From DASSFG01 sp035547915 (lineage in GTDB: Bacteria; Planctomycetota; Planctomycetia; Pirellulales; JAICIG01), in NCBI GenBank assembly GCA_035547915.1, contig DASZTS010000110.1:83959-147958 (forward strand): DNA of 64,000 nucleotides, in the 5' to 3' direction. Positions 16,986 through 25,252 of this stretch are shown piece by piece. The notes under the pieces are model-generated. The model ran no database searches and had not been told where the DNA came from. It saw only the letters and a list, made by a program, of their open reading frames with translations. The first letter of the stretch is position 1. The number at the start of each line of letters is the position of its first letter. A program made the position numbers and the translations under genes.

Positions 16986-19046
16986 CTAGGGAGCCGGTAG
17001 CTCCACGGCCCATTGAATCACCAAGCCGTCGTCGGTGGCAATCCATTGGCTCACACTGACACCCAATATGCCCTGCAACTCGGCGTCGCCCGGCAGGAGC
17101 GTTTTGAGCTGTTCGATGACTTCTTTGTCATCAGCCCCAGCAGCGCTCGCCGCAAGGGCGGGTGCGGTGAGTCCGGTCGTCAGCGATGAATTCAAGAGCG
17201 ATTCCAGCAACTGTCGGGTCACCGCGACCGTCTTGCCGGCATCTTCCAACGTGTAGTGCAAGCCGGGCTGCGGAGCCAACAGCTCTCGGCCGCGTTCCAC
17301 CAGCCCACTGCCACGCATGGCCGTTGCACCTTCGGGTGGCGAGCGTAGCACCGACAACAACGATTCGCTCACTTCGGGACCGACACCCAACACCAAGTAC
17401 CCATGGCCCAAAAAGATGCCGACGTGGTTGTCGGCCTGGTCGACGCGAAATCCTTGGAAACCTTGTTCCTCCACCGCTTGCAAGCCGCCCAATGCGCCGC
17501 CTTGGGCAAAGCGATTGGCGATTTCGAGCAGTTTTCTCCAAAGCTGTTCGTCCTTGACTCGCAAGACAATCCCCACGCGCTGGATCAATTGGGGGCCGAC
17601 GGTCACCGGCGGCTCATCGTCGTCTTCGAATTGGTCTGTCTGCACGGCCTTACCCAGCCGCGGCGTAAAGGTCACCACCGAGATCTGTTGCTCGATCGAA
17701 CCGAGCAGGTCGTGCAAGTCGACTTGCAGGAAGGTCTTGGCCGCCGTTTCGATCTGATCGAAAGCTTGTCGCCCCTGGTCGCCCGACAGCTCGGTGAAGA
17801 GTCCCTTGAGGCGATCGTATGCTTTGTCGATCTCGAAGCTGAGGTGCTGATACCCGACCGCATTCGCCGGTGCCCAGGCCGGCGGTTCCGGCTCCAACGG
17901 CGGCTGATCGATCAGCGCCAGCAACCCGCCGCGCGGAGTGGGCAGCGATACGAACGTGCCGGTGCGGAGCGTTGTGCCGTCGAGCGCCATGCGAAGGGCG
18001 ATCGGCCCGACGCCGTTCACACCGAGTGCCTCGAGCACTTGCTTCGTCTTGGGGTTGGGTGATTTTTCGGCAAGCGGCAACAAAGGCCGCGGATCGGCCA
18101 CAATCTCGATGAGCGGTGCCCCGCCGGGTCGGTTGGCTTCGATGCCGGCGGCCCGCGCCAACTGGGGCGGCTGTCCAGAACCTTCATGAGCCGACAAGAA
18201 GTGGCCGAAGACGGCGGTCGCCTCTTCCACGCCGGTCAATGCGTCCCAGTCGATCGCTGCCCGCTCGGCATCGCTCTTTGCTTGCACCTCGGCTGCCGAC
18301 TGGGGAATCGTGCAGCCCCAAACGATGCGCCCGCCCAATCGCGACACGAATAAATGCATCCGATCGGTCTCGATCTCCTTGGCATCCTTCAAGCGGTTTT
18401 GGAATTCTTCGATCGACTTCTGGAGTTCTTCGGGAGAATCGCCGGCGGCACCCGCGGCGTCCGGCAGTGTGGGCATCGACAGACCGGATAGCGTGAACTC
18501 GATGTGCATCACCTCATGTCCGGCGAGCTCGATGTCCTTGCGCTTCGCTCCCGAAGGCAGGTCCGACTCTTCGGCCAATAGGGAGCCGAGAGCCGAGATG
18601 ACCCGCGGTGCCAACTCCTCACCCGGTTCTAGCCAGCCCAGCGCGACGAACAACGGGATTCGTTGATCGCGTGGACGAAGCGTCAGGGCCGCTCCCACTT
18701 CGCCGCGAAAGAGGCCGCGCCAGTCGTCGGGCCCAAGACCGTAACGGCCGAGGCCCTCGGGTACCGAGTCCCAGAATTCCTCCGAGTCTTTGCGGATGAT
18801 CCGCTTCAAACGTTCGAGCCGCTCGGCACTCAGCAGAACGGTACCCAACTTGGTCTGACTGCGCAGAGCATCCACGAACGATTCGCCACCGGGCACGCGC
18901 AACAGGAGCACGGTTTCGTCGGGCAACGCCGTCCACGAGGGCGCGAGATCGGCGGCGGCGACCGGCGTGGCAATCTCGACGACCAATGCGAAAAATACGG
19001 CCAACGCCACACGGCCACCGAAGCGGCGCGGCAAAGAGCGAAACAT
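16986..19046 (-). CDS. Secreted DUF3352-like planctomycete protein, function unknown
   Basis: A 686-residue protein with an N-terminal signal (GRVALAVFFALVVEIATPVAAA). The mature part begins SWTALPDETVLLLRVPGGESF, the LPDDTA-x-LRVP-like opening of a large secreted planctomycete family related to DUF3352. It alternates beta-rich segments and helices, has a coiled stretch near 210-240 and closes with GILGVSVSQWIATDDGLVIQW. A related opening occurs in the protein at 30577. No catalytic motif is visible. The ATG at 19046 overlaps the protease stop (TGATG), so translation is coupled. Probably periplasmic, perhaps structural. Confidence 0.72.
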   Translation of the reverse strand: MFRSLPRRFGGRVALAVFFALVVEIATPVAAADLAPSWTALPDETVLLLRVPGGESFVDALRSQTKLGTVLLSAERLERLKRIIRKDSEEFWDSVPEGLGRYGLGPDDWRGLFRGEVGAALTLRPRDQRIPLFVALGWLEPGEELAPRVISALGSLLAEESDLPSGAKRKDIELAGHEVMHIEFTLSGLSMPTLPDAAGAAGDSPEELQKSIEEFQNRLKDAKEIETDRMHLFVSRLGGRIVWGCTIPQSAAEVQAKSDAERAAIDWDALTGVEEATAVFGHFLSAHEGSGQPPQLARAAGIEANRPGGAPLIEIVADPRPLLPLAEKSPNPKTKQVLEALGVNGVGPIALRMALDGTTLRTGTFVSLPTPRGGLLALIDQPPLEPEPPAWAPANAVGYQHLSFEIDKAYDRLKGLFTELSGDQGRQAFDQIETAAKTFLQVDLHDLLGSIEQQISVVTFTPRLGKAVQTDQFEDDDEPPVTVGPQLIQRVGIVLRVKDEQLWRKLLEIANRFAQGGALGGLQAVEEQGFQGFRVDQADNHVGIFLGHGYLVLGVGPEVSESLLSVLRSPPEGATAMRGSGLVERGRELLAPQPGLHYTLEDAGKTVAVTRQLLESLLNSSLTTGLTAPALAASAAGADDKEVIEQLKTLLPGDAELQGILGVSVSQWIATDDGLVIQWAVELPAP

Positions 19047-20116
19047 CACGATGCTTTTTCCTTGGAATCGGGTGCGGAGGCCGTCGCGGGAACCTGACCT
19101 TCTTGCGGCTTCGAGGGGGTGGTTTCGTCGGCCGCGCGGTAAGGCGGCGCGAGATAGGTGGCGCCGTTCAAGGGCTGAGACGCGCCGTAGAGGTAGCTTT
19201 CACGGTGCATGAGGAAGTCGATCAGCTCGTTGGCCGGAATGCCGAAGGCCAACCCAGCGAATGAGGTTGCGCCGGCGCAGACGATGCCGACCACTTCGCC
19301 GCGGGCGTTGAACAGCGGGCCACCGCTGTTGCCCGGGTTGATCGAGGCGTCTGTTTGGATCAGCCGCAAATGGCCGATCGTTCGCGTGGCCGAGCTGACG
19401 ATCCCTTGCGTCACCGATCGCTCCAGCCCGAGCGGGTTGCCGATGGCGAACACCAGGTCGCCGACGCTCAGATCGTCGGAGTTGTTGATGGTCACGGGGT
19501 CGGGCAGGTCGCCTTTGAGTTCCGTCAAGTCGAGTTGCAGCAAGGCGATGTCGCGCAATGGTTGCAGGGCCAGGATGCGGGCCTTCTTCAACTCCTGCTT
19601 CTCGTATCCTTGGTCGGTCCGCCGAAAGAGCGTCACCTGCGCCTGGTTTTGACCCTCGACGACGTGGTAGTTCGTGATCAAGTGCCCTTGTCGGCTGATG
19701 AGGAAGCCGCTGCCCATGCCCGAAACATTCTTGATGACGACCACCGCATCGCCGTGCCGCTTCACCAATTCGGGCACATCGGCCGGTTCGAGGCGTCCGG
19801 TGTGAAAGATGCCGTGATCGCGCTGCGACTCATTCTTGCCGGCAGCTTCCTCGCGGCTCAGGACGAGCACGCGGTTCTTGGGAACACTCAGCACATCGTA
19901 ACCGAGATCGAGAACGACCCCGTCGTTGCTCTCGCGCAGCAAAGTGGCCGTGATCTTGGCTCCTCCCGCGAGCGTGACCGTTACCTGCTCGGCAGCCGCC
20001 GCGTCGCTTTGCGGAACGACGAGCAGCGCCAACAGGCAGGATACGACACCCGGCGTCGTTGCCGCGAAACGCCGATTCCCGGTCACAGTTGCGCCTCCAT
20101 AAAACAGGCCGGCCAT
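19046..20116 (-). CDS. Trypsin-like serine protease (S1C/HtrA type, no PDZ)
   Basis: A 356-residue exported protease. After a signal-like segment (residues 15-42) and a small beta region, the protease domain shows all three catalytic residues: His151 (TNYHVVEG), Asp189 (LRDIALLQ) and Ser264 (PGNSGGPL). VFAIGNPLGLERSVTQGIVSS and IQTDASINPG are typical of DegP/HtrA enzymes. There is no PDZ domain; the C-terminus is a short Pro/Ala tail. It probably cleaves or chaperones envelope proteins. The start is set by a TGATG overlap with the upstream gene at 20116, and its own stop overlaps the next start likewise. Confidence 0.9.
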   Translation of the reverse strand: MAGLFYGGATVTGNRRFAATTPGVVSCLLALLVVPQSDAAAAEQVTVTLAGGAKITATLLRESNDGVVLDLGYDVLSVPKNRVLVLSREEAAGKNESQRDHGIFHTGRLEPADVPELVKRHGDAVVVIKNVSGMGSGFLISRQGHLITNYHVVEGQNQAQVTLFRRTDQGYEKQELKKARILALQPLRDIALLQLDLTELKGDLPDPVTINNSDDLSVGDLVFAIGNPLGLERSVTQGIVSSATRTIGHLRLIQTDASINPGNSGGPLFNARGEVVGIVCAGATSFAGLAFGIPANELIDFLMHRESYLYGASQPLNGATYLAPPYRAADETTPSKPQEGQVPATASAPDSKEKAS

Positions 20117-22293
20117 CACTTCCCCTCCCGTGCCATGTAAAAGAGCAAACGATCGTGACACAACAGGGCCGCGTCCTGGTTGCCGTCGCCGTCGGCGTTC
20201 AGGCCGACGATCAGGCGCGGCTCCGAAATCAGATTGTGCTGGTTGCCGCCGTACGGATAGCTCTGGTCCTCGAACACCGGCCACGAGAGTCGCGGTTCGA
20301 GTTTCGCCTCGGTCCGCTCGAGCACCGTCAGTTGATGCCGGCGATCATCACAGAGTACCACTTCATCCACACCGTCCCCCGTCAAATCGGCCGTCATGAT
20401 GCGATGGATGGTGGCTTCTTTGACGCCGCTGGGACGCCCCACGCGGCTATCGAGACTGTCGAGCAACTTTAACTCCCAGGGCCGGCCGCGCGACAGGCGT
20501 ACCAGACGGTCTTGGTCGACGAGTATCAGTCCCAACAGCGGATCGTCGATCATGCCTGCGCCGCCAGGCAATCGCACGCTCTCGGCCTCGCGCAAAATCC
20601 CCGAATCGTCGGGTTTCAGACGATGCAAGAACGTGCCGCCTTGCTCCATCGCCCAAGCCTGCCCCGCGGACGAAGGCAAAAACGCCCCGATGCGCTGACC
20701 GGCCGAAAGCATGATCTGGTCGGACGGTTGGAGCGCGTCGTCGAGCCATTGCAAAACGCCGTCGGTCAGGCGGGCAGGCCGCAGTTTCTGGTTGAAGTCG
20801 ATTACCTTGAACTCCGCCAGGCTTTCGGTCTTGGCCAGATGGGCCGGCTCGGAGATGACCGTGTTGCCATCTTGCAGACGGGCGAGCTTCACTCCCTTGG
20901 CGAAGGCGTCTTGGATGAGCACGGCGTCGCCCCCCAGCCAGACCACCTTGTCGACCTTCGCGCCCACACCCTTGAACCGAGTCTTGCCGGCCTCGGCTTC
21001 ACCCGGCTTCCATACATACAGATCGAGATCGCTTCCGACACGCTGTGCCCACCAGGCTTTGTCGCCGACGCGATCGAAGGCCAGGATCCGACGGTCTTTC
21101 ACGTCGGCCGATTGGGGCAAAAGCTTGGGATAGGTGAGCCGATTCGCCTCCCAGTGACTTTCGTACAGATCGGCCGCGTCCTTGACCCAGATCAGCAGCG
21201 TGCCCGGCTTGGCCGAGGGTGCCACCAGGCCACGGATGTTGCTGATGGTGGGAAAGCTTTGCTCGGCCAACCAGCCTTCGCTTCCCAGTGGCTGCACTCG
21301 CAGACGCGGCTGCGCGGGATCGACCGCCACCAGCGCCGGCTGGCTGCCCAGGGAGAGGCCGCACCAGGCCGGCACACTACCACCCGGCATCGGCACCGCT
21401 TCCTGCCGGGCCAGGTCCTTTTCTTCGCCGCGGTCCAACCGGTATCGTCGCAGCAAACCCTGCTGCGCGCCGCCCAGCACCAACAATTCGGCCGGCTTTC
21501 CCACGACCGAGAGCACATCGAAACCGTGTACGGCTTGATCGAAGATCGCCTGCGCCGGCAGCAACTTTCCTTCGTAGCACTCATACCAGCGGAGCGTTTG
21601 CCGCGGTAAGGACGACCATTCGACCAGGTCCAGATCGCCGTCGCCGTCGAGATCGGCCAATTTCCACCCCTGGCGACCGTGGTTCTCGCGCGGACTGAGC
21701 CATGCAGCGCGGCTGCCGGGCGTGAGTGTCAACGATTGGATTCCCTGCTCACAACTGATCAGGAGTTCGGACTTACCATCGGTCGTCGCGCGCACGAGCA
21801 AACCGTTCTTGGTCACCGGCGAACCGGCCAGCAAGTCCCAACTCATCTGCTTTTCCCATTCGTCGGCGCCTTTCAGGCGATACGCGACAACCTGGTTGGA
21901 AGGGCTCGTGAGGACGATGATCTCGGGTTTCTTGTCGCCGTCCAGATCGTGTACGACGACGTCGAGCGGCAACTCTTCCGGCACCAATTCCGACCGTTTC
22001 CAATCGGGTGCCAGGGGCAGCTCATTGGGGCTGACGTCGGCCGGTTTTTCTTCCGGTTTGTCCGGGGCCTTACGCTCGGCGGGCGGAAGCCAACGGTAGA
22101 GATCGAGCCGCGAATCACGCGTGTTGACGACGATCAGTTCGTCGCGTCCCTCGTCGTTGAGGTCGGCGGCCAGCATGCGGCCCGGATTGCCGTCTTGGCT
22201 GACGACGCGCATCGCCTGCCAGCCGCGTAGCGATTCGGCCCGAGCCGATGATAACGCGAGCCCTGCCAACACGACCGGCCAAAGGTACTTCAT
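20116..22293 (-). CDS. Secreted VCBS/FG-GAP-like repeat protein
   Basis: A 725-residue protein with a signal peptide (LWPVVLAGLALSSARA). Repeats of the type MLAADLNDEGRDELIVVN, VVHDLDGDKKPEIIVL, KLADLDGDGDLDLVEW, MTADLTGDGVDEVVLCDD and GLNADGDGNQDAALLCHD are calcium-binding FG-GAP/VCBS-like loops of a beta-propeller. It is probably exported. It is the first gene of a three-gene operon (with protease and DUF3352-like protein) joined by TGATG overlaps. The ATG at 22293 lies 8 nt after AGGTG; a GTG three codons earlier is possible. Function unknown. Confidence 0.85.
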   Translation of the reverse strand: MKYLWPVVLAGLALSSARAESLRGWQAMRVVSQDGNPGRMLAADLNDEGRDELIVVNTRDSRLDLYRWLPPAERKAPDKPEEKPADVSPNELPLAPDWKRSELVPEELPLDVVVHDLDGDKKPEIIVLTSPSNQVVAYRLKGADEWEKQMSWDLLAGSPVTKNGLLVRATTDGKSELLISCEQGIQSLTLTPGSRAAWLSPRENHGRQGWKLADLDGDGDLDLVEWSSLPRQTLRWYECYEGKLLPAQAIFDQAVHGFDVLSVVGKPAELLVLGGAQQGLLRRYRLDRGEEKDLARQEAVPMPGGSVPAWCGLSLGSQPALVAVDPAQPRLRVQPLGSEGWLAEQSFPTISNIRGLVAPSAKPGTLLIWVKDAADLYESHWEANRLTYPKLLPQSADVKDRRILAFDRVGDKAWWAQRVGSDLDLYVWKPGEAEAGKTRFKGVGAKVDKVVWLGGDAVLIQDAFAKGVKLARLQDGNTVISEPAHLAKTESLAEFKVIDFNQKLRPARLTDGVLQWLDDALQPSDQIMLSAGQRIGAFLPSSAGQAWAMEQGGTFLHRLKPDDSGILREAESVRLPGGAGMIDDPLLGLILVDQDRLVRLSRGRPWELKLLDSLDSRVGRPSGVKEATIHRIMTADLTGDGVDEVVLCDDRRHQLTVLERTEAKLEPRLSWPVFEDQSYPYGGNQHNLISEPRLIVGLNADGDGNQDAALLCHDRLLFYMAREGK

Positions 22294-22862
22294 CCGGCGC
22301 ACCTGTGATTTCCCCGTAAAAGAGTGCCAAAGGCGGCCGGTCCTCCTTGCGCGTGGGCAGGAACTCCGTCGCCACGACGGGGTGTCTTCCAGGCTGCCAG
22401 AATTGGGCGACTCACCGTCATGTTCCCCGGCGCACCGAGTTTTTTTCCGGCGCGCCGAGAACCCCGCCCGGCTACCTCGAAATAACCCACTTTGTCACTA
22501 TATCTTGCCCAAAAGGAGTTGTCACTTGCAAGGAACGGAGTCCTCGACCGTGCGTGTGGTGTGGCATGCCGGCGCGAGGCGCGTGGCCCGATTCGTCTCC
22601 TCCCAAGGCACGAGGTCGATCGTTTCAGGTCCACCCGAAAATAGAGTTCCGCCGGCAGGGCAGGGGGGCTGGCGCTGTGGGCGGTAAGTCGTATCTGCGA
22701 GGCAGGGCATCGAAATTCGGGCAGCTCTCCCAAATATTCCGTCCGGGCAGGCGAAGAAATCTTGTTGGCGATCATGCTGGGTGGTCGTCTGGAAACCATT
22801 TCTATCGCTAGGGTTGGCCGGCGCACCAAGCCCGACCGCCGGATTTTTGGAGGGTGATACCG
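22294..22862. other. 569-bp divergent intergenic region
   Basis: Between the VCBS-like gene and the coiled-coil gene. It holds a 13-bp direct repeat with one mismatch (22427-22439 and 22447-22459), two TTGTCACT repeats near 22493 and 22519, and a G-rich motif at 22654-22670. Short open frames here have no support. Promoters for both flanking operons must lie here, but no convincing -35/-10 pair stands out. Confidence 0.5.
22654..22670 (+). repeat. G-rich repeat (GGCAGGGCAGGGGGG type)
   Basis: One instance of a motif that recurs through the window (also 41208, 42921, 43194, 50871, 50921, 52354, 56697, and on the minus strand 62637 and 62761). Intergenic here. Confidence 0.5.
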
Positions 22863-23666
22863 ATGTTGAAACGAGTGATCTGGGGAGGCGCCGGAGCGAC
22901 CGTGCTAGCCGTACTCCTTTTCGGTGGACGCGAAGCCGTGAGTTATGTGCGTACATCGGCCGGCTGGGTCAAAGACTCGGTCAAGAGCAACGTCCCGATC
23001 GAATTCGAAATAGAACGGGCGCGCGGCATGGTCAAGGATCTTGTTCCCGATATCCGGAAGAACATGCACGTCATCGCCGGCGAAGAGGTCGAAGTCGACG
23101 AACTGGCCAAGAAGATCGACGGAGCCGAATGCCGTCTGGCGAAAGACCGCACCGAGCTGATGAAGCTCAAGGAAGACCTGGCCACGAACAAGGTGACGTT
23201 CCGCTATTGCGGCCGCGATTACACGGCCGACCAGGTGAAGATCGACCTGGCCAACCGCTTCGAGCGGTACAAGACAAACGACGCCACGTTGGCCAGCCTG
23301 CGCGAAATGCACCGCGCCCGCCAGGCCAGCCTGGCCGCCGCCCGTCAGAAGCTGGAAGGGATGCTCGCGGCCAAACGGCAGCTCGAGGTCGACGTCGAGC
23401 AGCTCGAAGCCCGGCTCAAGATGGTCGAAGCGGCCCAGACGACATCCGACTTCGCCTTCGACGACACACAGCTTTCGCGCGTGAAGGAGCTGGTGAGCGA
23501 CTTGCGCACACGCCTCCAGGTTGCCGAGAAGTTGATGAGCGCCGAAAGCAAGTTCCGTGACGAGATCCCGGTCAGCGAACCGGCTCCCGAGAACATCGTC
23601 GACGAGATCGCCGAGTATTTCGGTGGCCAACCAACGCTCGGCGCAGTAGCGGTGGACGGGCAGTAA
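22863..23666 (+). CDS. Membrane-anchored coiled-coil protein, function unknown
   Basis: A 267-residue protein. One N-terminal membrane helix (VIWGGAGATVLAVLLFGG, residues 5-22) is followed by about 230 mostly helical residues rich in Lys, Glu, Arg and Ala, with heptad-like stretches (ARQKLEGMLAAKRQLEVDVEQLEARL). It probably forms an extended coiled coil. The ATG at 22863 is chosen because GGAGGG ends 9 nt before it; a GTG at 22854 is also open. It is the first gene of the plus-strand signalling cluster and may act as a scaffold. No enzymatic motif is visible. Confidence 0.7.
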   Translation: MLKRVIWGGAGATVLAVLLFGGREAVSYVRTSAGWVKDSVKSNVPIEFEIERARGMVKDLVPDIRKNMHVIAGEEVEVDELAKKIDGAECRLAKDRTELMKLKEDLATNKVTFRYCGRDYTADQVKIDLANRFERYKTNDATLASLREMHRARQASLAAARQKLEGMLAAKRQLEVDVEQLEARLKMVEAAQTTSDFAFDDTQLSRVKELVSDLRTRLQVAEKLMSAESKFRDEIPVSEPAPENIVDEIAEYFGGQPTLGAVAVDGQ

Positions 23667-23685
23667 TGTGCCTCGCGGGGTTGGT

Positions 23686-23754
23686 GGCGAGAGGGGGAGA
23701 CAAGGAGAGGCGCCGAAGGGGCGATGCATGGGCTCGCCCCCTCTTCCTCTCGCC
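23686..23754 (+). repeat. Two-part hairpin in the gap before the FHA gene
   Basis: GGCGAGAGG (23686-23694) pairs perfectly with CCTCTCGCC (23746-23754), and inside it GGGGCGA (23718-23724) pairs with TCGCCCC (23734-23740). It lies between two genes of one presumed operon and could affect mRNA processing or differential expression. Confidence 0.5.
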
Positions 23755-23815
23755 CCCTCGCCGCCCCCGGCGCGTCGGCAGAGAAAGGCAACCAGCAAAC
23801 GGGCATCACCAAACT

Positions 23816-25177
23816 ATGTTCCAGCCGTGGCGAATCAAGCTCCGAGAAGCCGACGACGCCTTCCGTGGCGGACGGCTCGACGAGGCCGGGCGGTTGTTGT
23901 GCCAGAGCGGCTTGCGCGAGTTTCGTCCGGCGAAGGATCTGTTGGCCAAAGTCGTCGCGCAGCGCGTTGCAGAAGCCGAACAATGTTTGGCCGCCGGCGA
24001 CGGACCGGCCGCCTTGGCTCGGCTCGACGAGCTGGACCGCCGGCACGCCGACACCAGCGCCGCGAAGCTGGCCCGCGAGGCCGCCACGCGCGTGGCGGCG
24101 GCCGAGCGTTTCGCTCGGCGCGGCGAGTTTGTCCGCGCTCGAGAGGAATGGCAGCGGGCGGCGGCCCTCTTGCCGCACGTCACCGCGTTGGACGAGGCCG
24201 CGCAAGCATGTAAGGTAAAGGGCGAGACCAGCCGTGACCTGACCGCGCTCTTGCACGGAGCGGTGGCCGGGCAGCGGTGGTCGGAGGTGCTGACTCACGC
24301 CGAAACGCTGCTGGCCATCTGCCCCGACCATGAAGCGGCGCGCGAGGCGCGGCGCCAGGCCTGGTCGGCCGTGGGAGTCGAGCTGCGTGCACACGAGACG
24401 TCGTGGCCGGCGCCGGCGATCGATGGCCGCAATCGCGGCGCGGTGCGGGCCTGGCTATCTCGCTTCCGACGGCCGGAAAACAACCCTTACGAGGACCCGA
24501 AAGCGCCGGCTATGGACCAATCGACGAATGCCTTCATCGATCCGGATCGGGCGCGGTCCCCGCTGCCATCGGCCGCGGCCGACTGGCGGCCGATCGAACG
24601 CTTCCTGCTGTGGGTCGATGGTGTGGGCGGATATCTGGTCTGCACTCGCGACGAAGTCACGCTAGGACAACCGGTGCCCGAGAGCGCCGCCGATATCGGC
24701 ATCTTGGGCGACCTTTCGCGCCGGCATGCCAAGATTCGGCGCGACGGCGAAACCTATCTCATTGAGCCGCGCCGACCGGTGCGGTTGGACGGTCGCACGA
24801 TCGACCGCGCGACCGCACTGGCCGACGGGGCGCAACTCGAATTAGGCAATGTTCGGCTCGTGTTCCGGCGACCGCACCCCTTGAGCATCACGGCCCGGCT
24901 CGATTTCGTCAGCCCGCACCGCACACAACCGGCGGCCGACGCCGTGCTGCTGATGGCCGAGTCGTGTGTGCTGGGCCCCAGCGCGCAACATCATGTGGCG
25001 TGCGGAGATTGGTCGCGGGAGCTGATTTTGTACCGCCAGGGAGACGATCTCTACTGCCGCCGCGGCGGATTATTCCAGATCGACGGACAGAAAGTGGCTG
25101 ATAACGGAAAGCTGACCCTCAAATCCCAAGTTTCCGGCGAAGATTTCTCGCTCAGCATCGAAGGCTTAGTAGCATGA
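23816..25177 (+). CDS. FHA domain protein with helical repeat N-terminus
   Basis: A 453-residue protein, apparently cytoplasmic. Residues 1-190 are Ala/Arg-rich helices in a TPR-like pattern (DDAFRGGRLDEAGRLLCQSGL, LDELDRRHADTSAAKLAREA, WSEVLTHAETLLAICPDHEAA). An FHA-like domain follows (about 255-345: VTLGQPVPESAADIGILGDLSRRHAKIRRDGETYLIEP), then a second beta-rich region (about 350-453). SRRHAKI is the phosphothreonine-binding signature. The frame is open back to a TAATG overlap with the previous gene, but those 50 residues are a low-complexity Arg-rich stretch over the hairpin, so the ATG at 23816 is preferred. A kinase gene follows 75 bp later and may supply its ligand. Confidence 0.8.
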   Translation: MFQPWRIKLREADDAFRGGRLDEAGRLLCQSGLREFRPAKDLLAKVVAQRVAEAEQCLAAGDGPAALARLDELDRRHADTSAAKLAREAATRVAAAERFARRGEFVRAREEWQRAAALLPHVTALDEAAQACKVKGETSRDLTALLHGAVAGQRWSEVLTHAETLLAICPDHEAAREARRQAWSAVGVELRAHETSWPAPAIDGRNRGAVRAWLSRFRRPENNPYEDPKAPAMDQSTNAFIDPDRARSPLPSAAADWRPIERFLLWVDGVGGYLVCTRDEVTLGQPVPESAADIGILGDLSRRHAKIRRDGETYLIEPRRPVRLDGRTIDRATALADGAQLELGNVRLVFRRPHPLSITARLDFVSPHRTQPAADAVLLMAESCVLGPSAQHHVACGDWSRELILYRQGDDLYCRRGGLFQIDGQKVADNGKLTLKSQVSGEDFSLSIEGLVA

Positions 25178-25252
25178 TTGGATGTGCCCTGGCGACCGAT
25201 CGACTGTCGCTTATCTCGGCGCACGGGCCGATCTTGACTCCCCCGACTTCCG

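Noticed and set aside
22427..22459. Direct repeats flanking a T-run as a target duplication
   Set aside because: The repeats are 20 bp apart with no element between them; probably chance in a GC-rich gap.
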